Assembly: GCA_022842325.1 (NCBI GenBank) | Contig: JALHPU010000040.1 | Span: 1 to 35,911, forward strand | Direction of reading: 5' to 3' | Origin: Sulfuritalea sp. | Lineage (GTDB): Bacteria; Pseudomonadota; Gammaproteobacteria; Burkholderiales; Rhodocyclaceae | DNA length: 35,911 nucleotides | Translations under genes and position numbers: made by a program | Shown here: positions 6,859 through 14,452 of the stretch, in pieces | How the letters are laid out: the number at the start of each line of letters is the position of its first letter | Position numbering within the stretch: position 1 is the first letter of the stretch | Notes under the pieces: generated by a model | What the model saw: the letters and a program-made list of their open reading frames with translations, nothing else | Databases searched by the model: none | What the model was told of the DNA's origin: nothing

Positions 6859-7851
6859 ATGAATGATAGATCAGCCAGTTTTCCTGGAGACTACCCAGCG
6901 CCCCCTTGGCTTCCAGACTGGCGGGACAAATTGAAGTATGAGGATCACGGTACGGACCGAGCTGCATGGGCATGGGAATACCTCCGCCGCAATCCTGAAT
7001 ACCAGGGTGACTATGCTAGATGGGCGGCGCTGCCTGATACAGACATCGCAGAAGATGGAAACACAGTCTGGTCTCCCAAAACAGGATTGACGACTGGCAA
7101 CTACATGCCAATGGCTTTTTGCCATGGATCGGAACCAGCGCTGAGCCAAGCAGAAACGGCGGGAGACTATGAGGCGCGGACTGGAATCTGGCCGGACACG
7201 CTGTACGTCTACATGTGTTGCAAATGGGGGATCATTGAACCGGTGGACCCAGCAAGCGACTCGCCACCTAACTGGGACACTCAGGGTGAGACCTGGTGCG
7301 AAATGCCTCCATATAGCATTCCTGAGTTCGACGACTTCTTGATGGTAAATGGTTTTAAGCGGGGGTACGAAGATCGCAAAGGACGCCTCTTGTATGCGCC
7401 TTGGCCGAGTGAGCATGACCAATATCTCAGCAAGTGGGCGTTTGATTTGCGCTTCAACATCAACGATCAGATAGATCTGCTTCGCGATATTCTCAAAGAA
7501 ATGCAGGATGAAGCAAAAGTCGCGGATCCTGTTTTTTTCAAAGAACCGATAGATATCATCAACAGGCCGTCCGCCAAGGGATTCAGCACATCCCTAAGTG
7601 ATCTCCGAATTCTGGACGCTAAGTGGTCTGGCGCTTCGGATGAAGAAATCATTAAGGTGCTTTTTGGTGAGCCCCAGAAGGCTCGCGTCAATGATGGTGG
7701 TATCTTCGAGGAGTCACAGCGCAAAGCCAAGGAGGAGAGAATTAAGGCCGCGATGCGGCGGAACACAAAACGCATAGTTGAAGGCGAGTGGAGCAATCTG
7801 GTGCAGTGGTCATTTCTTCCGCAAAGCCAGAAAAACAAGGCACGAAAGTAA
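6859..7851 (+). CDS. DUF6499/DUF2285-like regulator
   Basis: The 330-residue protein begins with a PPWLPDWRD...RAAWAWEYLRRNPEYQGDY block (residues 15-50), the signature of the DUF6499 transcriptional-regulator domain found in integrative elements. Near residues 245-315 there is a DUF2285-like stretch: LRILDAKWSGASDEEIIKVL, FGE, and a basic helix ending in VEGEWSNLVQW. Proteins with these two domains occur in regulatory regions of proteobacterial conjugative elements. The predicted role here is transcriptional control of element genes, which is an inference. It stands alone on the + strand after the higA remnant, and a hairpin follows it. Confidence 0.65.
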   Translation: MNDRSASFPGDYPAPPWLPDWRDKLKYEDHGTDRAAWAWEYLRRNPEYQGDYARWAALPDTDIAEDGNTVWSPKTGLTTGNYMPMAFCHGSEPALSQAETAGDYEARTGIWPDTLYVYMCCKWGIIEPVDPASDSPPNWDTQGETWCEMPPYSIPEFDDFLMVNGFKRGYEDRKGRLLYAPWPSEHDQYLSKWAFDLRFNINDQIDLLRDILKEMQDEAKVADPVFFKEPIDIINRPSAKGFSTSLSDLRILDAKWSGASDEEIIKVLFGEPQKARVNDGGIFEESQRKAKEERIKAAMRRNTKRIVEGEWSNLVQWSFLPQSQKNKARK

Positions 7852-7932
7852 AGCAATATTGAATAGCTGGGCGCAGGCAAAGACCCCCCCGGTGAATCTC
7901 TACGGTGACTTAATCTAACGCCGTGGCTATCG

Positions 7933-7956
7933 TGCCCCCATATCAACACGGGGGCA
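7933..7956 (+). promoter_or_regulatory. Hairpin covering a translation start
   Basis: TGCCCCC (7933-7939) and GGGGGCA (7950-7956) pair perfectly around a 10-base loop. The right arm includes the G-rich Shine-Dalgarno-like bases and the A of the ATG at 7956. Folding would hide this start. It could also be a weak terminator for the gene before it, although no T run follows. Confidence 0.5.
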
Positions 7957-8225
7957 TGATCATGAACACAAATCAAGTTGTAGCGCTGGAGGTCGGACGG
8001 CTATCTGTCGTCCCCGATCAGCGCACTCCTGCCCAAGATTCTGTGGCGTCGCCGGCAGACGCCACTACCTACTCGCTCAGCTGCAGCGAGTTCGCTGCGA
8101 TCAACCAGGTCAAGGCTCAAACCGTTCGTAAGCGCTTCTGCCTGACCGGCTCCTATTTCGGCGTTCGCCCGAAAAAGCTTGCCAATAATCGCCTGGCCTG
8201 GCCCTCAGTTCAGGTGGTGGCGTGA
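7956..8225 (+). CDS. Small putative HTH DNA-binding protein
   Basis: The product is 89 residues from the ATG at 7956, or 87 from the ATG at 7962; a GTG at 7923 would add 11 residues but lies upstream of the hairpin. The C-terminal half reads YSLSCSEFAAINQVKAQTVRKR, then a GSYFGVRPKKLANNRLAWP wing-like strand pair. This resembles excisionase/AlpA-like winged helix proteins that bind element promoters or attachment sites. It heads a run of closely spaced or overlapping genes leading to the primase, so it may control that operon. No second excisionase candidate is seen in the element. Confidence 0.55.
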   Translation: MIMNTNQVVALEVGRLSVVPDQRTPAQDSVASPADATTYSLSCSEFAAINQVKAQTVRKRFCLTGSYFGVRPKKLANNRLAWPSVQVVA

Positions 8226-8485
8226 TGACTAACTACCGCAACCAGTCCTACCGCAACCATCCTGGCGGCATGGTAGGCATGTGCGAAGACATCAGGCGGA
8301 GCAGCCGTCCTGTCTACCTTGAGGACGTGCTCGCGATGGGCAACCGTAGTCAGCGGCGCTGGGCGAAGAAAAAGCTGGCGAAGATCGAGCACAGCCAGGC
8401 TGCCTCCAGTGCAGACGTATCTACACCCCAAGCAAACCACGGCGCCGACGTTGGCGCATCCAACCCCATGAAAGGGACATCATGA
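8225..8485 (+). CDS. Hypothetical 86-residue basic protein
   Basis: It starts at the ATG overlapping the preceding stop (TGATG); a GTG one codon earlier is possible. The middle is strongly basic (NRSQRRWAKKKLAK) and the N-terminus is rich in Asn, Tyr and Arg. The tail is low complexity, rich in Ala, Ser and Asn. No family is recognised. Translation appears coupled to both neighbours: the next ATG overlaps its own stop. Confidence 0.5.
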   Translation: MTNYRNQSYRNHPGGMVGMCEDIRRSSRPVYLEDVLAMGNRSQRRWAKKKLAKIEHSQAASSADVSTPQANHGADVGASNPMKGTS

Positions 8486-9093
8486 TCGATACCACCAACG
8501 GATCGAGCCTCAAAGAAAATCAAGCGCTATATCAAAAACTGTCCGCCCAATTGGCGGAGAACAAGGGCCGACGCCAGGTCCTGGTGGAGCAGGTTGAAAC
8601 CATTGAGAGTGGTCGCGGCGATATCAGCTCGATGATTGAGGCCGTAGTCGCCGGGGGCGAGTTGCATGCTGATCCCCTTACCGCAACCGACCTTCGCCGT
8701 GAGATTGAGCTTCTGACGGCACAGCAGCGCATTCTGGATGGCGCTATCCCGAAGCTGGACAAGATCATTCAGAGTCAACTCGGCGACATCAATCGCGAGT
8801 ACGCAAAAGCGCGCCTGCCCGAGCAACAGGCGCGCGCAAACAGGATGCTTGATGCGCTGCTTGACCTGGCGGAAGTCTCAGGCGAGGAACGCACGATGCG
8901 CAAGGCCGCTGAAGGCGATGGTTGTCCTGGGCATTACTTCCCGACATTTGCGTATGTCATCCATGGTGGCGCACTTACCGGAAGTTTCCACACGGAAAAG
9001 CTTCACCTTGGGGCGCTTTTCGAAAAGTACAAGGCCATGGGCTTTGCACCAACAACCGCTCACCTCAAGCGCTTCGCTGCGCTGCCGGATTGA
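8482..9093 (+). CDS. Hypothetical 203-residue coiled-coil protein
   Basis: It starts at an ATGA overlap with the gene before it. Residues 8-45 and 70-135 are rich in Leu, Gln, Glu and Lys with heptad-like spacing, so coiled coils are likely. Residues 145-200 form a compact C-terminal part with CPGHYFPTFAYVIHGG and FHTEKLHLGALFEKYKAMGF. I do not recognise the family. The position in the pre-primase cluster suggests a role in element replication or regulation, but there is no direct evidence. Confidence 0.6.
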   Translation: MIDTTNGSSLKENQALYQKLSAQLAENKGRRQVLVEQVETIESGRGDISSMIEAVVAGGELHADPLTATDLRREIELLTAQQRILDGAIPKLDKIIQSQLGDINREYAKARLPEQQARANRMLDALLDLAEVSGEERTMRKAAEGDGCPGHYFPTFAYVIHGGALTGSFHTEKLHLGALFEKYKAMGFAPTTAHLKRFAALPD

Positions 9094-9097
9094 TGTC

Positions 9098-9250
9098 ATG
9101 ACTTCATACCTTGCACCCGCGAGAGGCGGAACCCATAGCGGTGCGAGGCCGGGCCGCAAACAGTTCGGCGCGCTCGGATTCATCTCCCCATGGGCGTCCA
9201 TCCCCGTCGGCCTTGGCCGACGTGCCGGCAGGGAGCATGGTGGGGCTTAG
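9098..9250 (+). CDS. Possible small ORF of 50 residues
   Basis: The ATG lies 4 bases after the preceding stop, and the ORF fills the gap to the next gene. The product is rich in Gly, Arg and Ala (LAPARGGTHSGARPGRKQFG). It ends over a perfect CGTCGGCC-TT-GGCCGACG hairpin at 9205-9222. The composition may simply reflect a structured RNA region, so coding status is uncertain. Confidence 0.3.
   Translation: MTSYLAPARGGTHSGARPGRKQFGALGFISPWASIPVGLGRRAGREHGGA
9205..9222. repeat. Perfect 8-base hairpin upstream of the 181-residue gene
   Basis: CGTCGGCC and GGCCGACG pair with a 2-base TT loop, followed by a G-rich stretch (9236-9255). P4-like satellites carry a small regulatory RNA before the primase genes, but no specific similarity is recognised here. 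Confidence 0.5.
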
Positions 9251-9320
9251 GGGGCTCTTTCCTCCGAAGTCTTAATTGTGCCGAGCCGGCGTCCTTGCAA
9301 TTCCTTTTCAGGAGAAAGTC

Positions 9321-9866
9321 ATGAATTCCACGAACCAAACAGTTGAGCAGCAATCTGCTGTCGAAACCCTTAAACAATGGCGCGCTAACCCTGCGCTGCG
9401 GCCGACGCATGGCCTTCGTTCCAACACCCGCCCCAACCTGGACACTGGTTCTTCTGCTGAGTCAGTGAAGACCACTGATCCCCTGCTGGAAGGCGCGATT
9501 AAGCGCAAGTGGGATAGCGATCCGGCGATCCGTTCTGAGTTCGGCAAGTTCGAGACCTATCGCGCCTATGCCATTGCGCAAGAGCGCGGGTTGATTCGCG
9601 GCAAGGCCGGCGCAGTGCAGTCTGTTTCCGCTGGCAGCTATATGGCGCCACCCGAGGCTCCTGCAGCCGCCACCCCACTCCCGCCCGCCGTCCCAGTAAT
9701 GGCGGTACGCATTCGGCGTGATGTCGCCTCCAGCTGGCCGGGCGATCTGCAGCAGCAACTCCAGCTACAAAAGACGACGCTGATGGAGTCCGGGAAGTCT
9801 TACGGCGATTCCTTTAACGAGGCCATGCGTCTGGTCGTCAGCCAAAACCTTGAGCGCTTCGGTTAA
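9321..9866 (+). CDS. Hypothetical 181-residue protein
   Basis: AGGAG at 9310-9314 lies 6 bases before the ATG at 9321, which fixes the start although the frame is open further upstream. Residues 50-95 contain a charged segment (AIKRKWDSDPAIRSEFGKFE) and a helix with YRAYAIAQERGLIRGKAG. Residues 105-130 are a Pro/Ala linker, and the C-terminus is helical with FNEAMRLVVSQNLERF. I do not recognise the family. It lies in the pre-primase cluster and almost touches the next gene. Confidence 0.55.
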   Translation: MNSTNQTVEQQSAVETLKQWRANPALRPTHGLRSNTRPNLDTGSSAESVKTTDPLLEGAIKRKWDSDPAIRSEFGKFETYRAYAIAQERGLIRGKAGAVQSVSAGSYMAPPEAPAAATPLPPAVPVMAVRIRRDVASSWPGDLQQQLQLQKTTLMESGKSYGDSFNEAMRLVVSQNLERFG

Positions 9867-9879
9867 GGAATCGGCCCTC

Positions 9880-10389
9880 ATGACCAAAAGCTTATCTTTC
9901 ACTACTCCCGCGCCGTCAATTGATCCATCGATGGCTTTCGGCTGGGAGCTTGCCCAGCAATGTGCTTTCGATGACATTGCTGCCGAAGAGGCCAGGGTGC
10001 AAGGGGATCCACGACCCAACTCCTCCAGCCTAAGGGTCTGCCTTGGTGCGTACGCGCATTGGGCAGCTATTTGTGATGGATTTCGGGGTGGTGGCGTTAC
10101 GTTCTCCGTTAATCCTCCAACGAGGGCAGCAGTGCTGCATTTCCACACTCTCGGCATCGCTGAGTTAATGGGCGCCGGTGTTCCGCTTACCAGGGCAATC
10201 AAGGCTCTTCGATCTGCCGGATACAGCTGGCAAAAGACTCAGGCTCAAAGTGACTCTAAACCAGCGCTGCCACAAGAGATCAAGATCATTTCGATGCCTG
10301 AGCGAGCTACAGAAACCACTTTGCACCGCGATAACTCCGGCGAGATGACGGGTTCAACCGGCGTCGAGACTGATCGCGCAAAAACCTGA
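9880..10389 (+). CDS. Hypothetical 169-residue protein
   Basis: The ATG at 9880 follows AAGGA at 9864-9868; the frame could begin at a TTG at 9850 that overlaps the preceding gene. Residues 20-110 contain helices with Cys and Trp (GWELAQQCAFDDIAAEEARV, then LGAYAHWAAICDGFRGG) and FHTLGIAELMGAGVPLTRAIKAL. The C-terminal 50 residues look disordered. No family is recognised. It ends 26 bases before the primase start, so it may be transcribed with it. Confidence 0.55.
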   Translation: MTKSLSFTTPAPSIDPSMAFGWELAQQCAFDDIAAEEARVQGDPRPNSSSLRVCLGAYAHWAAICDGFRGGGVTFSVNPPTRAAVLHFHTLGIAELMGAGVPLTRAIKALRSAGYSWQKTQAQSDSKPALPQEIKIISMPERATETTLHRDNSGEMTGSTGVETDRAKT

Positions 10390-10415
10390 ACAGGCGCAAT
10401 GCCAAGGCCGATGGC

Positions 10416-11282
10416 GTGACCGAGCGAAATAAACCATCCGGGCAAGGTGCGGGGAAGATCGATACTTCCGATCTACTTTCCCGTATCGACATTGCCGAGC
10501 TGATCGGGCGCTATGTCCCTCTGACGAAGAGCGGGGCGGAGTGGGAAGCCTGCTGCCCGTTTCACACCGAAGACTCGCCATCCTTCAAGGTATCGCCAGC
10601 GAAGGGGTTCTATCACTGCTTTGGTTGCGGTGTTCACGGCGATGCTATCGCCTTCTTGATGGAACACCAAGGTCTGAACTTCCATGATGCGGTGGCCGCC
10701 CTGGGTGGCGATGCCCTGCCATCCCCGCAGGCCGGTCAGGAGCCGCCCGCGCGGAAGCCGGCAAGGGGTACAGAGGGTGATGAGGCGCTGTGTCCCTGGA
10801 CGCCGATCCTGCCCGCTCCTGGCCATGCTGGAGAGCCGCCCAAGGCACACATTAAGCGAGGACTGCCTGAGCGCACCTGGTGCTATCGCGATGCCAGTGA
10901 CAAGCCGCTGGGCTATGTCTATCGCTTCAAGACTTCTACCGGCGGCAAGGAAATTCTGCCGCTGGTGTTCGCACGCAACGAGACGACCGGCGCCGAGGAG
11001 TGGCGCTGGATGGCATTCCCCGAACCGCGTCCGCTATATGGGCTCGACCGCTTGGCCGCGAAACCTGACGCCACCGTGTTGCTGGTTGAGGGCGAAGGCT
11101 GCGCCGATGCCGGCGATGCGGTACTGCCCGAGTACGCGGTGGTCTCCTGGCCAGGCGGCTGCAAGGCGGTCAAGAAAGTGGATTGGAGCCCGTTGGCTGG
11201 CCGCAAGGTGATCGCCTGGCCCGACGCCGATGCCAAGCGCGTGCCGCTGACCAAGGCTGAAAAAGATGCCATTGCCGCGTAA
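10416..11282 (+). CDS. CHC2 zinc-finger/TOPRIM primase, N-terminal part of a split protein
   Basis: The 288-residue protein starts at GTG; no in-frame ATG is available nearby. Residues 44-72 hold the CHC2 zinc site C47, H50, C68, C71 (CCPFH...HCFGCGVHGD). Residues 85-145 are a linker. The TOPRIM-like part has VLLVEGEG (221-228) and WPDAD (268-272). It would synthesise primers for element DNA replication. The frame stops at 11280-11282, but the downstream frame continues the same protein family: removing T11280 would give a join reading AEKDAIAA-NEALAAAQAAKP. A single-base insertion or sequencing error has probably split a primase-helicase of roughly 800 residues. Confidence 0.88.
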   Translation: MTERNKPSGQGAGKIDTSDLLSRIDIAELIGRYVPLTKSGAEWEACCPFHTEDSPSFKVSPAKGFYHCFGCGVHGDAIAFLMEHQGLNFHDAVAALGGDALPSPQAGQEPPARKPARGTEGDEALCPWTPILPAPGHAGEPPKAHIKRGLPERTWCYRDASDKPLGYVYRFKTSTGGKEILPLVFARNETTGAEEWRWMAFPEPRPLYGLDRLAAKPDATVLLVEGEGCADAGDAVLPEYAVVSWPGGCKAVKKVDWSPLAGRKVIAWPDADAKRVPLTKAEKDAIAA

Positions 11283-12831
11283 CGAGGCACTGGCCGCCGC
11301 CCAAGCCGCAAAGCCTCTCCTACCCGAGGCGGAGCAACCCGGCATCAAGGCCATGGAACAGGCCGCCGGCGAGATCCTGCGCTTGGGCGGCAAGGTGCGC
11401 ATCGTCAAGATCCCGCCGCCAGGTGAAAAGCCCGACGGCTGGGACATCGCCGACGCCATTGCCGGCGGCATGGATGCCGAGGCCCTGCGCGCCTTCATTG
11501 AAACCAAGCGCCTGCCCGACATCGCCATGCAAGCGATGGAAGGCAATCACACCCCTGAACTGGCTGGCGCCGGCCCGGAGAAATGGCGGTTGCAGCTGCT
11601 GCGGAAGGATGGCCGGCTGATCGATTGCCGGGAAAACATCTACATCATGTTGCGCAATCATCCGCTTTGGGCTGGCGTGATCTGGTTAGACGACTTCGCC
11701 AGGCGCATCGTCAAGCAAAAGCCGGCGCCATGGGATCGCGCGGCGGGCTTCGTGCCTGGTTCCGAGTGGGCGCACGAGGATGATCTGCGCCTGGGCATGT
11801 GGTTGGCGCAGCGTGAGGCGCTGTTGATCCGCAGCCAGGAGAACCTAAGCACGGCCGTGGCCTGGGTGGCGACGGAAAGCCGTTTTCACCCGGTGCGCAA
11901 CTACCTCGATGCGCTGGTGTGGGATGGGCAGGCGCGCTGCGCCGACTGGCTCACGGACTACCTTGGCGTGGAAAAGACCGAATACGCGATGCTGGCCGGC
12001 CGCCTGTTTCTGATCGGCATGGTGGCCCGCATCTATCAGCCAGGATGCCAAATGCGTTTCATGCCCATTCTTGAGGGCGAGCAATTCAAGGGTAAATCGT
12101 CTGCGCTGCGTATCCTTGGTGGTGAGTGGTTTGGTGATACGACACTCGATCTCAACAACAAAGACGCCTACCAGTTGATTCAGGGCTGTTGGCTGCACGA
12201 GATCGCCGAACTGGACGCGCTCAACCGCTCGGAATCGACGCGGACAAAGGCATTCGTCAGCAGTCAGGTGGACCGCTTCCGGGCGCCGTACGAGCGCTCG
12301 CCGCGCGATTGGGCGCGGCAGACGGTATTCGTCGGCACCACCAACCAGGATGAGTACTTCAAGGACCCGACCGGGAATACCCGCTACTGGCCGTTGCGCG
12401 TCGAAGCGGTGAGCAACATCAACCTGGATGGCCTTGCGGAGAATCGCGACCAGATATTTGCCGAGGCTGTTGTGCGCTACAAGAACCGGGAGCGCTGGCA
12501 CCCGACGCGCGAGGAACAGCAGCGCCTGTTCGAACCCGAGCAGGCAGATCGCGAGATTGCCGACCCGTGGCAATCGCTGATCTTTGAGTGGTTGGTCGGG
12601 AAAACGGAAACGACAGCGACAGACATCCTCGTTGAGTGCCTGAAGATCGAGGCGGGCAAGATCGATTCGATGCGACAGATGAGCACCCGTGTCGGCATTT
12701 CCATGAAGCGCCTGGGCTGGGTCAAGAAGCGCCGGACTGACGGCAACCGGGACTATTACTACATCAAACAGGGCAGCGTTGATCAAGCGCCGCCGGCAGG
12801 TTGGCAAGGGGGAAGCGATGTTTCGCACTGA
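11266..12831 (+). CDS. VapE-type helicase, C-terminal part of the split primase
   Basis: The 521-residue frame overlaps the primase part by 17 bases in the +1 frame. Residues 10-90 complete the TOPRIM region (LLPEAEQPGIKAM, KPDGWDIADAI). Residues 105-500 form a virulence-associated-E ATPase domain, with a Walker A-like GEQFKGKSS (271-279) and a Walker B-like WLHEIAELD (309-317). GTTNQDEYFKDPTGNTRYWP then follows, as in family members. It would unwind DNA for replication of the element. The ATG at 11266 lies inside the preceding gene and has no ribosome-binding site, so this is more likely the back half of a frameshifted gene than an independent protein. The iteron-like cluster follows directly. 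Confidence 0.87.
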   Translation: MPLPRNEALAAAQAAKPLLPEAEQPGIKAMEQAAGEILRLGGKVRIVKIPPPGEKPDGWDIADAIAGGMDAEALRAFIETKRLPDIAMQAMEGNHTPELAGAGPEKWRLQLLRKDGRLIDCRENIYIMLRNHPLWAGVIWLDDFARRIVKQKPAPWDRAAGFVPGSEWAHEDDLRLGMWLAQREALLIRSQENLSTAVAWVATESRFHPVRNYLDALVWDGQARCADWLTDYLGVEKTEYAMLAGRLFLIGMVARIYQPGCQMRFMPILEGEQFKGKSSALRILGGEWFGDTTLDLNNKDAYQLIQGCWLHEIAELDALNRSESTRTKAFVSSQVDRFRAPYERSPRDWARQTVFVGTTNQDEYFKDPTGNTRYWPLRVEAVSNINLDGLAENRDQIFAEAVVRYKNRERWHPTREEQQRLFEPEQADREIADPWQSLIFEWLVGKTETTATDILVECLKIEAGKIDSMRQMSTRVGISMKRLGWVKKRRTDGNRDYYYIKQGSVDQAPPAGWQGGSDVSH

Positions 12832-12844
12832 CCAGGGATCGGCT

Positions 12845-13092
12845 GTCCTACATGAGGTAGGACGGATCGGAAAAGGTCGGACGGCGGAAACCCGCATGGA
12901 TAGGGCATCCGTCCTACCTCCCTACCTCGTCCGACCTTTTCCCACATGCGCACACATGGGCGCGGGCGCACACCCGCGCTCGCGGGCGCACACATGCCTT
13001 TACGTAAGACAAGGTAGGGAGGTAGGACAGAGTAAGGACTGGTGCGGGTTTGCGCCGTCCGACCTCCGTCCGACCTCGCTAGATCGTAGGAC
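12845..13092. repeat. Cluster of GTCC(T/G)ACC repeats, candidate replication origin
   Basis: About ten copies of GTCC(T/G)ACC or its complement occur in 250 bases, for example 12854-12865, 12871-12884, 12909-12920, 12927-12940, 13021-13028 and the tandem pair at 13055-13077. AAAAGGTCGGACG (12871-12883) is a perfect inverted match to 12928-12940, and GAGGTAGGACGG (12854-12865) to 12909-12920. A 13-base GC-rich repeat (CGCGGGCGCACAC) occurs at 12961-12973 and 12981-12993. The location directly after the primase/helicase is where such elements often keep their origin. Confidence 0.7.
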
Positions 13093-13108
13093 ACGCAACC
13101 AGGAGACC

Positions 13109-13549
13109 ATGATGAGCAACAGCCAACGAGACCCCGACACCATCACCAGCGAGGACCTGCCCGGTCTGCGCGCCGCCCTACTGGACTACATCGCTGATGA
13201 CGTGTTCAGCGAGGAATTCCACGGCGTCTGCCAATCAGCCATTGCGGCAATTGATCAAGCGCGCGACGACGACGAGGAAACTCATGCGCCGCTGGCCGAC
13301 AGCCTTGCGCGCTTCGCCGCCGCCGGCCAAGCCGAGATTGGCCGCTGCGCTCAGATCCTTGACTTGTGCAACCGCATCAACGAAGCCGAGGGCGTACAAC
13401 AGGTGATCCCGCTGCTGACCGACCTGCTGGCCGTGTTGCCGGCTGCCCCTGGCGAAAGGCTCGCCGACGGCATCCTCGATCAACTCACCGACGCCTTGAC
13501 CACCTTGGCGCTGGCCGAGATTCCTGTCGCATCCAAACGTCTGCACTGA
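13109..13549 (+). CDS. Hypothetical 146-residue acidic helical protein
   Basis: AGGAG at 13101-13105 before ATGATG fixes the start at 13109 or 13112, although the frame is open upstream through the repeat cluster. The protein is acidic and helical, rich in Ala, Leu and Asp, with ITSEDLPGLRAALLDYIADD near the start. Leu-rich helices fill the second half. No family is recognised. It is the first gene after the putative origin and begins a run of closely spaced genes. Confidence 0.6.
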   Translation: MMSNSQRDPDTITSEDLPGLRAALLDYIADDVFSEEFHGVCQSAIAAIDQARDDDEETHAPLADSLARFAAAGQAEIGRCAQILDLCNRINEAEGVQQVIPLLTDLLAVLPAAPGERLADGILDQLTDALTTLALAEIPVASKRLH

Positions 13550-13560
13550 GGAGAGGCGAG

Positions 13561-13662
13561 ATGATCAAGGTAAGCATAGATAACGGGGCCACGGGTTGGC
13601 TGGCATGCTACGCAATAGATGCCACGATCGCGATGCCGGCGGCGACGGAGACACGGCAATGA
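13561..13662 (+). CDS. Possible 33-residue coupled ORF
   Basis: A GGAGAGG sequence precedes the ATG, which lies 11 bases after the previous stop. The stop overlaps the ATG of the next gene (ATGA). The product begins MIKVSIDNGATGWLACYAID. The spacing signals argue for real translation, perhaps only as a coupling leader; the short length leaves doubt. Confidence 0.4.
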   Translation: MIKVSIDNGATGWLACYAIDATIAMPAATETRQ

Positions 13663-14324
13663 TAAAGGCGACGATGGTCGGATTTGATGCTGTAAAGCGC
13701 CATTTCGATAGGCTTGCCAAGCAGACCAGATATGCGACAGCGGTCGCATTGACTCGCACCGCGCAAACCATTGTCAGACTTGAAGAGCGCGAGGTTGCCG
13801 AAACTTTCGACAATCCCACACCATTTACTCGGCGTGCCTTCGGTTACAAGCGCGCCACCGCAAGCAACCTGCAGGCGGTGGTGTTCATCAAGGACAAGCA
13901 GGAGAACTACCTGCTTCCTCACATTCGCGGAGGCAAGCGAAACGCAAAGCGATCTGAGCTGCAGTTTTCTGTCGACACCAATGCGCCTGGCGTCTATTGG
14001 GTTCCTGGTCCTGGCGTCAAGCTAAACGCTGCCGGCAACATCAGCAAAGCCGAGGTAATCAAGATCGCGAGGGCACTGAAGCAGTCCGGCAAGCATGGCA
14101 AGGTGTTCTCTGGCGTTCCGCGTCCGGGCATGCCATTCGGGATATACGGCAAACAGTTCAAGAATGGACGAAGCACGCTCGTGCCGCTGCTGATCCAAGT
14201 CAGGCAGTCTCCTCGATACCAGAAGATCTTTGACTTTTTCGGCGTTGCCCGCGAAGCCGCCGGCCCTGAGTTCGAGAAGCAGTTCGCCGGTGCTTTTGCT
14301 GAAGCCATGCGGACGGCCAGATGA
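13659..14324 (+). CDS. Phage virion-type protein (HK97 gp10/tail-completion-like)
   Basis: The 221-residue protein starts at the ATG overlapping the 33-residue ORF's stop. The pattern MVGFDAVKRHFDRLAKQTRY, then ATAVALTRTAQTI, DNPTPFTRRAFGYKRATASN and AVVFIKDKQENYLLPHIRGG is that of a prophage structural-protein family placed near head-tail joining or minor tail functions. The C-terminus has LLIQVRQSPRYQKIFDFFGV. It lies just before the terminase genes. It is the only virion-like protein in the element, so it may modify or redirect helper particles. The exact assignment is uncertain; a structural role is likely but not proven. Confidence 0.55.
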   Translation: MIKATMVGFDAVKRHFDRLAKQTRYATAVALTRTAQTIVRLEEREVAETFDNPTPFTRRAFGYKRATASNLQAVVFIKDKQENYLLPHIRGGKRNAKRSELQFSVDTNAPGVYWVPGPGVKLNAAGNISKAEVIKIARALKQSGKHGKVFSGVPRPGMPFGIYGKQFKNGRSTLVPLLIQVRQSPRYQKIFDFFGVAREAAGPEFEKQFAGAFAEAMRTAR

Positions 14325-14452
14325 TCGCGGGTCCTTTGGGAGACATCTCCATTGGGGGTTATTCGCGCCGCAGTTATTTGCTAGTTCTATCAGTGGCTTA
14401 GGGTTCGTTAAGCACATTCAATCATCCATTCATCGGCACACACGAAAATACC

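Noticed and set aside
9098..9260. A P4-type immunity RNA
   Set aside because: A strong hairpin lies in a comparable position, but no specific sequence or complementarity to known immunity RNAs could be identified.
11255..11282. A possible programmed -1 frameshift at the A-rich GAAAAAG site in the primase
   Set aside because: The downstream frame is +1, not -1, relative to the first part, so this slippery motif would lead to the wrong frame. A single-base insertion explains the split better.
12961..12993. GC-rich 13-base repeats as part of a CRISPR or terminator
   Set aside because: Only two copies 20 bases apart exist, inside the iteron-like cluster, and there is no T run.
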